Shown here: positions 42,679 through 53,955 of the stretch, one piece after another
Numbering within the stretch: position 1 is the first letter of the stretch
How the letters are laid out: every line of letters starts with the position of its first letter
Source: Sepioteuthis lessoniana
Lineage: Eukaryota > Mollusca > Cephalopoda > Myopsida > Loliginidae
Assembly (NCBI GenBank): GCA_963585895.1
Contig: OY757913.1
Location: forward strand, 108,050,599-108,114,598
Reading direction: 5' to 3'
Length of the DNA stretch: 64,000 nucleotides
Notes under the pieces: model-generated
What the model saw: only the letters and a program-made list of their open reading frames with translations
Databases searched by the model: none
What the model was told of the DNA's origin: nothing
Program-made: the position numbers and the translations under genes

Positions 42679-45600
42679 GGGGTTTGGTTGGGATTTATGG
42701 TATATCAACCATAGTCGGTTATTTAATGCCAAATCATCTTTATACATATATATTAAAGATATAGGATTTGGTTTGGTTGGGATTTATGGTATATCAACCA
42801 TAGTCGGTTATTTAATGCCAAATCATCTTTATACATATATATTAAAGATATAGGATTTGGTTTGGTTGGGATTTATGGTATATCAACCATTGTCGGTTAT
42901 TTAATGCCAAATCATCTTTATACATATATATTAAAGATATAGGATTTGGTTTGGTTGGGATTTATGGTATATCAACCATTGTCGGTTATTTAATGCCAAA
43001 TCATCTTTATACATATATATTAAAGATATAGGATTTGGTTTGGTTGGGATTTATGGTATATCAACCATTGTCGGTTATTTAATGCCAAATCATCTTTATA
43101 CATATATATTAAAGATATAGGATTTGGTTTGGTTGGGATTTATGGTATATCAACCATTGTCGGTTATTTAATGCCAAATCATCTTTATACATATATATTA
43201 AAGATATAGGATTTGGTTTGGTTGGGATTTATGGTATATCAACCATTGTCGGTTATTTAATGCCAAATCATCTTTATACATATATATTAAAGATATAGGA
43301 TTTGGTTTGGTTGGGATTTATGGTATATCAACCATTGTCGGTTATTTAATGCCAAATCATCTTTATACATATATATTAAAGATATAGGATTTGGTTTGGT
43401 TGGGATTTATGGTATATCAACCATAGTCGGTTATTTAATGCCAAATCATCTTTATACATATATATTAAAGATATAGGATTTGGTTTGGTTGGGATTTATG
43501 GTATATCAACCATAGTCGGTTATTTAATGCCAAATCATCTTTATACATATATATTAAAGATATAGGATTTGGTTTGGTTGGGATTTATGGTATATCAACC
43601 ATTGTCGGTTATTTAATGCCAAATCATCTTTATACATATATATTAAAGATATAGGATTTGGTTTGGTTGGGATTTATGGTATATCAACCATTGTCGGTTA
43701 TTTAATGCCAAATCATCTTTATACATATATATTAAAGATATAGGATTTGGTTTGGTTGGGATTTATGGTATATCAACCATTGTCGGTTATTTAATGCCAA
43801 ATCATCTTTATACATATATATTAAAGATATAGGATTTGGTTTGGTTGGGATTTATGGTATATCAACCATTGTCGGTTATTTAATGCCAAATCATCTTTAT
43901 ACATATATATTAAAGATATAGGATTTGGTTTGGTTGGGATTTATGGTATATCAACCATTGTCGGTTATTTAATGCCAAATCATCTTTATACATATATATT
44001 AAAGATATAGGATTTGGTTTGGTTGGGATTTATGGTATATCAACCATTGTCGGTTATTTAATGCCAAATCATCTTTATACATATATATTAAAGATATAGG
44101 ATTTGGTTTGGTTGGGATTTATGGTATATCAACCATTGTCGGTTATTTAATGCCAAATCATCTTTATACATATATATTAAAGATATAGGATTTGGTTTGG
44201 TTGGGATTTATGGTATATCAACCATTGTCGGTTATTTAATGCCAAATCATCTTTATACATATATATTAAAGATATAGGATTTGGTTTGGTTGGGATTTAT
44301 GGTATATCAACCATTGTCGGTTATTTAATGCCAAATCATCTTTATACATATATATTAAAGATATAGGATTTGGTTTGGTTGGGATTTATGGTATATCAAC
44401 CATTGTCGGTTATTTAATGCCAAATCATCTTTATACATATATATTAAAGATATAGGATTTGGTTTGGTTGGGATTTATGGTATATCAACCATTGTCGGTT
44501 ATTTAATGCCAAATCATCTTTATACATATATATTAAAGATATAGGATTTGGTTTGGTTGGGATTTATGGTATATCAACCATTGTCGGTTATTTAATGCCA
44601 AATCATCTTTATACATATATATTAAAGATATAGGATTTGGTTTGGTTGGGATTTATGGTATATCAACCATTGTCGGTTATTTAATGCCAAATCATCTTTA
44701 TACATATATATTAAAGATATAGGATTTGGTTTGGTTGGGATTTATGGTATATCAACCATTGTCGGTTATTTAATGCCAAATCATCTTTATACATATATAT
44801 TAAAGATATAGGATTTGGTTTGGTTGGGATTTATGGTATATCAACCATTGTCGGTTATTTAATGCCAAATCATCTTTATACATATATATTAAAGATATAG
44901 GATTTGGTTTGGTTGGGATTTATGGTATATCAACCATTGTCGGTTATTTAATGCCAAATCATCTTTATACATATATATTAAAGATATAGGATTTGGTTTG
45001 GTTGGGATTTATGGTATATCAACCATTGTCGGTTATTTAATGCCAAATCATCTTTATACATATATATTAAAGATATAGGATTTGGTTTGGTTGGGATTTA
45101 TGGTATATCAACCATTGTCGGTTATTTAATGCCAAATCATCTTTATACATATATATTAAAGATATAGGATTTGGTTTGGTTGGGATTTATGGTATATCAA
45201 CCATTGTCGGTTATTTAATGCCAAATCATCTTTATACATATATATTAAAGATATAGGATTTGGTTTGGTTGGGATTTATGGTATATCAACCATTGTCGGT
45301 TATTTAATGCCAAATCATCTTTATACATATATATTAAAGATATAGGATTTGGTTTGGTTGGGATTTATGGTATATCAACCATTGTCGGTTATTTAATGCC
45401 AAATCATCTTTATACATATATATTAAAGATATAGGATTTGGTTTGGTTGGGATTTATGGTATATCAACCATTGTCGGTTATTTAATGCCAAATCATCTTT
45501 ATACATATATATTAAAGATATAGGATTTGGTTTGGTTGGGATTTATGGTATATCAACCATTGTCGGTTATTTAATGCCAAATCATCTTTATACATATATA

Positions 45601-45960
45601 TTAAAGATATAGGATTTGGTTTGGTTGGGATTTATGGTATATCAACCATTGTCGGTTATTTAATGCCAAATCATCTTTATACATATATATTAAATATATA
45701 TGAATTGGTTTGGTTGGGATTTATGGTATATCAACCATTGTAGGTTATTTAATGCCAAATCATCTTTATACATATATATTAAATATATATGAATTGGTTT
45801 GGTTGGGATTTATGGTATATCAACCATTGTAGGTTATTTAATGCCAAATCATCTTTATACATATATATTAAAGATATAGGATTTGGTTTGGTTGGGATTT
45901 ATGGTATATCAACCATTGTCGGTTATTTAATGCCAAATTCTCTTTATACATATATATTAA
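42679..45960. repeat. 89-bp satellite array (about 36-37 copies)
   Basis: A period of exactly 89 bp is measured between successive ATTTAATGCC positions (42721, 42810). The unit has GGATTTATGGTATATCAACC, GTCGGTTATTTAATGCCAAA and TATATATTAAAGATATAGG. Most units are identical. Copies 1, 2, 9 and 10 have CATAGTC where the others have CATTGTC. Units near 45690 and 45780 instead have TTAAATATATATGAATTGG. The unit is a homologue of the CR/S1 hairpin tail. No open frame. The array may be collapsed or expanded in assembly. Confidence 0.95.
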
Positions 45961-46378
45961 ATATATAGGATTTAGTTTTGTTGGCTTTTATGGCATATCA
46001 ACCATTGTAGGTTATTTAATGCTAAACCCTCTTTATACATATATATTTAATATATATGATTTGGTTTGATGGGATTTTATGGTATATCAACCATTGTAGT
46101 TTATTTAATGCCAAATCCTCTTTATACAAATATATAATTTGACTTAGTTGGCTTTTATGGCATATCAACCATTGGAGGTTATTTAATGCCAAATCCTCCT
46201 CATACACATATATTAATTACATATGGTTTATTTTGGATGACTTTTATGGTATATCAACCATTGTAGGTTATTTAATGCTAAATCTCCTTTATACATATAT
46301 AGTTGAATATATATACGATTTGGTTTGGTTGGATTTTATCGCATATCAACCATTGGACGTTATTTAATGCCACATCCT

Positions 46379-46431
<53 letters not shown>

Positions 46432-46435
46432 TTGT
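45961..46435 (-). repeat. Diverged CR tail units flanking the satellite, ending in (TA)n
   Basis: Five units with GGCATATCAACCATTG and TTTAATGCCAAATCC show the older state of the unit (GGCAT rather than GGTAT). A TA run at 46382-46425 follows. Confidence 0.85.
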
Positions 46436-47045
46436 AAACACATTTTGTTGATATCATTTTTAATCGAGCCTAAACTTATTCTTTTGCACACAATTACATG
46501 GATTCAAGTATTTCTATTTGACACGAATTATTCTATTTACTATTATCAATTGTTTGAACACAGTTACTTGGTTTCGAGTATTGCTATGTAACAGTAACAA
46601 TTTAACATTCTTTTGCATACATTTAAATAGATATTCATTATATGTAAAAAGGTTTGGTTTGTGGGTAATTTCATTTTTAAATGAGTTAGAACTAATTTCT
46701 TTGTACATTAGTATTTCTGTTGTTTCTACAATGGTTTCATTAATTGTGATCAAGCACTAATAATACTATTCAAAATTAAGTAATTGTTATCTGTGGTAAC
46801 AAGTATTGCTATTTGGCACTATATATTCTATTAAACAGTATTCACCTGCGCAAAAATGATTCCAAGTATTCCAATGTAATACCATAAATTCAATTTAGGT
46901 ACACAGTTAATGAGTTTCAAGTATTGCTATTTAAAACAAGTAATTCAATTCAACATTACCCATTCGTTTGTACACTCTTAAATGAGTCTATGTATTACGA
47001 TGTATCATTAACAATTCAATTAAACAAGCATTTGTTTACAAACAC
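46436..47045 (-). mobile_element. CR middle zone
   Basis: TTTTGCACACAATTACATGG, TCAAGTATTTCTATTTGACA, CACAGTTACTTGGTTTCGAG and similar diverged ~66-bp units. Frames 46514-46760 are incidental. Confidence 0.7.
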
Positions 47046-47057
47046 TTAAATGATCTT

Positions 47058-47640
47058 CTCTTTCAAACTGGCCCAGTCGGCAGGGGTTGCAGAATACACC
47101 ACCTGCATCTCTGCAGAGGAGTAAGACTCTTCCAACGAGTGTCCAGAGTATGACACGAAACAAACTGATGGTGAGGTTCCAATAATGCTGGAGTTTGGGA
47201 ATGCAGAGTACCCATTTATTGCCTTCGCTTCCAGGTCCACTCTGGCCCGGAGTGGTAGCAGATGATAGGGCCCTATCTATGGGTCAAATAGAACTAAACT
47301 GCATGCTTATGCTAAACTGAATAGTTTGAAATAGAACATTGACATTTAAAATGCGTACTTGTGCTTAACTAAATTGTTTGAAATAGAACTCTTTTACATT
47401 CAACTGCGTATAAATAAATGACTGATGTTTAACTTAATTGTTATTGGTACATAGCAATGCTTGGGACCAACTAATTTTGTCGACTAAACCGAAAAGTTTG
47501 AAATAGAACTGTTTTTGACATTTAAACTGTACTTATGCTAAAGTTAATTGTTTGAAATAGAACTGTTTTTTTATATAAAAATAGATGTGGCATTAAATAA
47601 CTTACAATGGTTGATATGCCATAAAACAAAACAAAACTAA
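47058..47640 (-). mobile_element. CR composite repeat, complete short form
   Basis: Head GGCCCAGTCGGCAGGGGTTG to CTCTGGCCCGGAGTGGTAGC, GGGTCAAATAGAACT, five middle blocks, one tail hairpin (GTGGCATTAAATAACTTACA ... GGTTGATATGCC, 47587-47622). Confidence 0.8.
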
Positions 47641-47644
47641 ACCA

Positions 47645-47830
47645 TTATATTTCTAACAATTCAATTTAGCATAAGTCATTTGTTTGCATGCAGTTTAAAT
47701 GTCAAACAGTTTTTTGACCCATAGATAGCACCCTATCAATTAATACCACTCCGGCCCAGAGAGGACCTGAGAGGAATGTCAATGTAGAGGTACTCCGCAT
47801 TTCCCAAGTCTCTAATGCAGCCACATAAAT
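47645..47830 (-). mobile_element. CR head with one middle block, further copy
   Basis: Plus-strand TAACAATTCAATTTAGCATA, TTTTTTGACCCATAGATAGC and CACTCCGGCCCAGAGAGGAC form an antisense head truncated near 47820. With head to tail as sense this copy and its neighbour at 47058-47640 are not collinear: their tails face each other. Confidence 0.6.
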
Positions 47831-47887
47831 GCCTAAATCTTTTAAAGAATCACAGCTCTAAATATGAATATAATTGGATATCATCTT

Positions 47888-48178
47888 TAGAAAGTGGTGT
47901 AATTGTTATCGTCGTAGGAAATGGACACGGCGACACGGGTTCAAATCCTGGACGAGATTGATTGTATTTCGCATAGCACTAATACCCTTGGGAAAGGTAT
48001 GAATCCAATTATTCTCCCTCCAGCTATGGGTAAATAGTAGGACAGACTGAGTTATTCAGCCTTGGTGAGGCAACTAGTCTAGGGGAAAGAAAACTCTGAA
48101 TTCAAACCTGTCAAGCTCCGCTTAAAAAGTGATTTTGTGTCATATTCTGCCCGAGCGGAGGGGTTGGTAAATAGGATC
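47888..48178 (+). mobile_element. S3 tRNA-headed SINE, near full length
   Basis: Box A-like TGGTGTAATTG at 47893-47903 and box B GGTTCAAATCC at 47939-47949, body CATAGCACTAATACCCTTGG and CTATGGGTAAATAGTAGGAC, tail TCATATTCTGCCCGAGCGG. A good reference copy. Confidence 0.85.
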
Positions 48179-48194
48179 TTTAGTTATACGTTTA

Positions 48195-48480
48195 GAACAA
48201 ATTTTTGAAAAAGTTTGAAAAGTTTAATATTCTTTTCTGCCAAGGTTTGAGAATTAAAATAGATCTGAAAGTAATGAATAATAATAATACTAATAATAAT
48301 ATAGATAATGATAATGATATACGTAGACCTTTCTGGAGAACTGGAAAACTATGGAACATGAAAGTGATCGTGGCACCAGTTGTAAATGATGCGATCGGTT
48401 GAATCACCAAAGGATTGAAACAGAGACTGGAGGACTTGGAAATAAGAGGACGAGTTGAGACCATTCAAAGTAGGAAAATA
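48195..48480 (+). pseudogene. L2 LINE terminal fragment
   Basis: RTGKLWNMKVIVAPVVNDAI and TKGLKQRLEDLEIRGRVETI (48340-48470), with a stop between them. It starts in an (ATA)-rich segment and breaks off at an A-run. Confidence 0.7.
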
Positions 48481-49070
48481 ATGTTTTAAAAAAACATTTC
48501 GAAAACCAACCAACCAACAAACAAACAAGGTGACATGGCCTCTCGTTTTATAAAAGACACGTGGCATCAATTTTAAGTTGCTGAAATTATGAGATGAAGT
48601 ACATGAAAGAATTTCATAATTAATTCATAACGAGTTTTCATTTAATTGCCAATTCCCCTCCACCCCACCCAAGGCGTTTTAAGTTGACATTATCTCCGAT
48701 AAGATGAGTAAAAAGAATAAAATGGAAATAGAAAAGAATTCTGCCGAGACTTGAAACTGTGTCACTGATTTTATCTAATTCTTTCCATATGGGTTGCACA
48801 ATCGATTGAATATTTCAATATAAAAATCGATAATCATCGCTAATGCCTAGCTCTTATAACCTCCTCAGTAGGACTAGCATAGAAATGAATTGCCTCTGAC
48901 AGGTCGAAGAAAGAACAGAAATTAGGTTTAATGATTAAGAATTTCACCACCTGAAAGTCATTCGGCCAAGTGGATATAATCATTAATTAAAAGTTTGGAC
49001 TCTTCTAAAGGCTTTGTTTTCAATCCACAGTTATTCATATACAATGAATTCTGAGGAATTAAGTTTTTAT
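48481..49070. other. No recognised feature
   Basis: AT-rich, unassigned. Confidence 0.4.
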
Positions 49071-49074
49071 CATA

Positions 49075-49197
49075 TCATATTTACCAACCACTCCTCTCGG
49101 GCAGGATGTGACACAAGGTCAATTTTTAAGCAGAGTTTAACAGGTTTGAATTCAGAGTTTTCCTTCTCCTAGACTAGTTGCCTCTCCAAGGCTGAAG
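49075..49197 (-). mobile_element. S3 SINE 3' part
   Basis: Antisense tail and body: CGGGCAGGATGTGACACAAG, GAATTCAGAGTTTTCCTTCT, AGGCTGAAG. Confidence 0.7.
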
Positions 49198-49284
49198 AAT
49201 TAAGTTTTTAAAACAATGAATTGATGGCAATGAATGTTCTGAAATTATGGATTTCTTTTAGGATTCTTACTTGGTTGTATTTTA

Positions 49285-49835
49285 CAGCATATCAACCCTT
49301 GTTAGTTATCCAATGCAAAATCCTGTTTATACGTGTGTATTAAAATATATATTAAATATATATGACTTGTAAACGAATAGTTTGTCGGAAGCAATTTTTA
49401 AATGAGCCAGACTTCATTTGTTTGCACGCAGTTAAATGGTTTCAAGCATTTCAACACTAATAATTCAATTTGCACACAAAGTTTCAAGTATTGCTACCAA
49501 ACACTAGTAATTCAATTCAATATTATTTATTGTTTGCACACAGTTAAATGGTTTCAAGTATTTCAGTCGTATACTAATAATTCAATTTAATATTAATCAT
49601 CTGCTCGTACACAGTTTAATGGTTTTTAGTATTGTAAATGATTAAACTGTTCTATTTGTGTCCGATATGGAACCCTGACAGCTGCTACTACACAGATCAG
49701 AGTAAAGCAAGGAGTAATCCCCTAAAGCTCCAGGACTGAAGCCTCACCATCAGATGGTTTAATGTTATATCCAGAACACTCGTTTAATGGGGGGGGGTCT
49801 TACTCCTCAGCAGAAATGCAATTGGAGTATTCTTC
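49285..49835 (-). mobile_element. CR, one tail unit, middle zone and head
   Basis: Tail CAGCATATCAACCCTTGTTA, middle units TTGCACACAGTTAAATGGTT (49420-49640), and the antisense head from 49660 with CATCAGATGGTTTAATGTTA and GAACACTCG. Head end diverged. Confidence 0.7.
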
Positions 49836-50047
49836 TAGATGTCATAACAAATTACGACAATTTCTATTCCTGTTGTCTTATTTTATGCTGGTGCCAGTTC
49901 AACAATTAAGGTTTCCGATTCTATATAGTACAAAAATATATCCTCACAAGCGTTTTAAACAAGCCAATACTTTATGCATATATGCAATATCAATATTTCG
50001 AAAGTCACTGTATTACTGTTGTTCAAAATACTTTTAGATATTATCCC

Positions 50048-50262
50048 AAACATGCATCTGATTCATAGATGAAACGCGATCAGGTACGACAACTCTGGTT
50101 CTAAGTGGACCTGGGAGTAGTTACAAAGAAGGGATGACTACAAACTGCCCCAGTTCACAAGAACTGGAGACTCACCATCTGATGCAGTTTAATGCGATGC
50201 TCAAGTTACCTCTTCTTTGGGGAGAATCTTACCAATAAGCAGCGAATGTAGCCTGTTCTATC
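50048..50262 (-). mobile_element. CR head, isolated
   Basis: GATTCATAGATGAAACGCGA, GTTCTAAGTGGACCTGGGAG, CACCATCTGATGCAGTTTAA. Adjoins a (TATC)n run. Confidence 0.6.
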
Positions 50263-50325
50263 TATCTATCTATCTATCTATTGGACTCATTCTATCAATC
50301 TATCTATCTATCTATTGGACTCATT

Positions 50326-50356
<31 letters not shown>
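50262..50356. repeat. (TATC)n microsatellite with duplicated spacer
   Basis: Three TATC blocks separated by TATTGGACTCATT(C/T)TAT, ending at the MITE. Confidence 0.9.
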
Positions 50357-50782
50357 CAGGGTGTCTCAAAATAGATGCAACCCATTAATATGATAATGAT
50401 TTATTACTAAGACCAGCACAATGGTTGTTATTTGAAACACGTCCTGTAAAAGTGTATCCTTTAAGCTTGAGACATCAAATCAATGTTTTTTTAATTGTTA
50501 TTATATCAGCTTCCAATACATGCAATCTTTATGAGTCGCTTGTCTCAGTAATAAATCATTATCACGGTAATGGCTTGCATCTATTTTGAGACAGTTTTGA
50601 ATGATTTTATCTCCAAATAAGTAGTGACGCAAAATATTTTTCTTCTCTTCTCCAATTTATTGTAATCGAGGATTAATAGTTGTTATAGTATACTATTTTC
50701 AAATCAGAAACAAAAAAAAAGAACACAACATTATTAGTAGTAGAGTTATTAGCAGTCACATGGGACCCATGTATATTGAGAC

Positions 50783-50787
<5 letters not shown>
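50357..50787. mobile_element. Tc1/mariner-type MITE with inner foldback
   Basis: The outer ends CAGGGTGTCTCAAAATA and (reverse) GGGTGTCTCAATATA are inverted repeats flanked by TA on both sides. Inside, 50363-50412 and 50543-50592 are ~50-base imperfect inverted repeats containing AAAATAGATGCAA and GATAATGATTTATTACT. So there is a foldback nested within a longer element, or two alternative right ends. No transposase frame. Confidence 0.75.

Positions 50788-50842
<55 letters not shown>
50788..50842. repeat. (TA)n microsatellite
   Basis: Pure TA run directly next to the MITE. Confidence 0.95.
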
Positions 50843-50843
<1 letters not shown>

Positions 50844-50849
50844 TTTCTT

Positions 50850-50965
50850 TAAAGTGTTAGTTACATTGAGCTCTCTACCATGAAAATTTAAATGTTCAGC
50901 TTTTGAATGATTTTCTGGTCCTGAATGAATTACTCCCAACTCTGGTTTAACTGGACCGAATAATA

Positions 50966-50968
<3 letters not shown>
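50850..50968 (-). mobile_element. R1 dispersed repeat, second copy
   Basis: Reverse complement of the 31527-31650 repeat. On the minus strand it can be read as ELGVIHSGPENHSKAEHLNF and HGRELNVTNTLKK. In the other copy the frame is broken. This might be a coding remnant of an unknown element. It lies between two TA runs (50788-50842 and 50970-51017). Confidence 0.6.
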
Positions 50969-51017
<49 letters not shown>

Positions 51018-51020
<3 letters not shown>

Positions 51021-51280
51021 TCATCATCATCATCATCTCACGCTGATAGCATGGATATCCCTGACCCTCCCCGCCACTCCTCCCTATCGTTCATCGCCCT
51101 AGGTAGGTCTTCAGGACAACATCCCGTATCCTCACATAGCTGCTGAATGTATGTTCGTGCTGGTCGTCCTGCTTTTGCTCGGCCATATGTGGGGGTCCAT
51201 AAGAGTACATCTCTTATGAGTTCGTCTCTGCTTCTCCAGCAGTGTCCTGCATGTCTGGTTCGTCTAACTTGAATAGTTTT

Positions 51281-51284
<4 letters not shown>
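51018..51284 (-). pseudogene. L1 LINE C-terminus with (GAT)n tail
   Basis: Minus-strand pieces TKTIQVRRTRHAGHCWRSRD, ELIRDVLLWTPTYGRAKAGR and EDL.RAMNDREEWRGRVRDI. The tail is at 51018-51036 (ATC repeats). The 5' end abuts an (AT)n run at 51285-51351, so it is truncated after the ITKT codons. Confidence 0.8.
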
Positions 51285-51354
<70 letters not shown>

Positions 51355-51556
51355 CACAAACTCGCCATACAAATATATTCCAACGTAAAACCTATCTGAC
51401 ATTGTTCATATCTATCGTTGCTAATCGTTTTCTATGTTAAACATGTAAGCTATCTATCTATCTAAACATAGATATACACATATGCCTTTATATATGTGTG
51501 CATGTGCATGTACGTTTGTGTGTATGTGCCTCAATTATCAAAGTTAGATTCAACTG

Positions 51557-51671
<115 letters not shown>

Positions 51672-51674
51672 GGG

Positions 51675-52235
51675 GTTACGCTGTATATTGTTCACATAAA
51701 TATTGCATTAAATGGAATCATACAAAGAAAGTTTTGTAATTTTATTATATATCAAATTGAAAAAAGACTCTATACTGAAAGAGAGAAAAGAGCGAAGCGA
51801 AAGCAAATAAAGCAACTTCTTTTTTTTATCTTCAGCTGCAACAAAATTCTTTATCCTGCAGGATTTTTCGTGAAGATGAACTTCACCAAAAGTTTGATAA
51901 ACATTTCTCCATAAATTTTTCATTGTTTGAAAATGCACGACATTTATAAGCTCATCAAAGTTGTTTTTTTTCTTTCTATTTTTCTTCTTTTTTTTTTTTT
52001 AAATTTATTTACGTTCAGAATGTGGTAAATAAATTTCATGCTGTCCATTGAACAAAATGCCTGCAAGTAGCCACACATGAAAAAAACACCTGCAATATTT
52101 TAGACTTCTTTTTAAAGACAACCAAAACACTAACAACAACTACTGTTACTAAAATTACTACTACTACTAATAATAATAATAATAATACAAGAAGAAGAAG
52201 AAGAAGAAGATCAATAATAGGCAAAAGAATAGCTC
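51675..52235. other. No recognised feature
   Basis: AT-rich. (TAA)n and (GAA)n at 52167-52210 may be the tail of an eroded L2 copy. Frames 51708-51938 and 52036-52320 show no motif. Confidence 0.4.
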
Positions 52236-52239
52236 GTAT

Positions 52240-52815
52240 AGGTTTTGTGGAAATGGAGATGAAATAATTAATCACATAATAGCGAATGCAGCAAACTAGC
52301 ACAAAAGAAGTACAAGACAAGGCACGATTGGGTGGGAAAGGTGATCAACTGGGAATTATGCAAGAGATTAAAATTTCACTAAAACATGGTACATGCACAA
52401 ACCAAAATCATTCCGAGAGAATGAGACGCACGATATTCTTTGAGATTTTGAGATATAAACAGATCGTCTAATTCCAGCTAGAAGACCAGAAAAGAACCTG
52501 CTGTCTTGCAGATTTTGCCATACCAGCAGACCATAGAGGGAAAATCAAAGAAACCGAAAAGACAGACAAGTACTTGGACCTTGCTAGAGAACTGAGAAAG
52601 CTGTGGAACATGAGAGTAACGGTGATATCAATTATAAATGGTACGCTTGGAACGTTTTCCAAAGGCTTTGAAAGGGGTCTGGAAGAGTCGGCAATTGGAG
52701 AACGCGCCGAGACTATCCCAAACTACAGAATTTTTGAGATCGGAAAGACTACTGAGAAGCATCTATAAGACCTCAGGAAACTTGATGTCACTCCGACTCA
52801 GTGTTCTGGAGTTTA
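52240..52815 (+). pseudogene. L2 LINE C-terminal fragment
   Basis: Starts in the zinc-knuckle region (GNGDEIINHIIANAAN, where the family has a Cys in ECS) and passes through the RMRRT..EILRYKQIV segment. It then encodes CCLADFAIPADHRGKIKETE, KTDKYLDLARELRKLWNMRV, NGTLGTFSKGFERGLEESAI. Frames 52286-52471, 52574-52768 and 52638-52925 are pieces. It is one of the longer L2 C-terminal relics. Several shifts. Confidence 0.8.
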
Positions 52816-53065
52816 TTTTAGTTCTTTCGCAAGGCCTACATACTTACCATCTCTTTTCGCTTTCTTTCAATTTTACTCCTTGGTCTGTTGGGATAGCAAT
52901 TTCCACTTTTCGCCTGGTTCTCTAAATATCTCTTCTTTTTTTTTTTCTTTTTTTTTTTTTTTTGACAGTCACTAGGTCTGGTCATCTGACAGAGAATAGG
53001 TGATATGTTTATATCATTATTCCCTGAGAACTTTGTTATTCCTATTATTATAGGAGTATCAAAGT

Positions 53066-53365
53066 ATTATTATTATTATTATTATTATCCTTTGAGAGTT
53101 TTTCACTCCAGCGTTAGCTAATGGTTTTCCACTGGAGTCTGAGAGACAGCAAGTCTCCTCAAGTCTCCAGGACTCTTCTTGGTATTCTGGCCGATCTTAA
53201 AAATGCTGTAGTTTGGATGGTCTCCACTCGTCCACTTATTTCCAAGTCCTCAAGTCCCTGTACAAACTTTTTGCTAACTGTACCGAACGCCCCAATTACT
53301 ATTGGTATCACCGTTACTTTCATCTTCCATAGTTTTTCAGTTCTCTAGCAAGGTCTAGGTACATT
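53066..53365 (-). pseudogene. L2 LINE 3' end, stack copy A
   Basis: The (ATT)n tail at 53069-53091 precedes the antisense L2 terminus (TTCACTCCAGCGTTAGC ... TTCTCTAGCAAGGTCTAGGT). Confidence 0.8.
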
Positions 53366-53580
53366 ATTACTATTTTTCTGCGTGAGAGTGTTTCACATTA
53401 GCGTTAGCCGATGGTTTTCCACTGGAGTCTGAGTGAAATCAACTCTCCTCAAGTCACCAGGACCCTTCTCAGTATTCTGGCCGATCTCAACAATGCTGTA
53501 GTTTGGACAGTCTTCACCCGTGCCGTTATTTCCAGCCCATGTTCCCATCCTTTGGTGACTTAACCAAGAGCACCAACTAT
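53366..53580 (-). pseudogene. L2 LINE 3' end, stack copy B
   Basis: Same segment and same orientation. Its 5' truncation point at 53578 directly abuts the (ATT)n tail of copy C. Confidence 0.75.
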
Positions 53581-53955
53581 TATTATTATTATAATTATTA
53601 TTTACTCCTTTAGAGTTTTTCACATCGGCGTTAGCTGATGGTCCTTCACTGGAGTTTGAGAGTCAGCAAGTCTCCTCAAGTCTCCAGGACTCTTCTCGGT
53701 ATTCTGGCCGTTCTCAATAATGCTGTAGTTTGGATGGTCTCCACTCGGCTGCCAACTTCCAAATCCTCCAGTCCCTTTAATAATCCTTTAGTTATTGTGC
53801 CAAAAGCACCAATCACAATTGGTATAATTGTCACCTTCATGTTTCATAGTTTTTTCAATTTTCTAGCAAGGTCGAGGTACTTATCCTTCTTTTCACATTC
53901 TTTCAGTTTTATTCTGTGGTCAGCTGGAACAGCAAAGTCGACATTATTTTTTATT
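53578..53955 (-). pseudogene. L2 LINE 3' end, stack copy C
   Basis: Tail at 53578-53606, then the terminus up to the KYLDLAREL region near 53870-53900 and the PADH region near 53930. The plus-strand frame 53638-54000 is its antisense. Confidence 0.8.

Noticed and set aside
42679-45960. Possible CRISPR or protein-coding repeat in the 89-bp array
   Set aside because: No spacers and no open frame. It is a plain tandem satellite.
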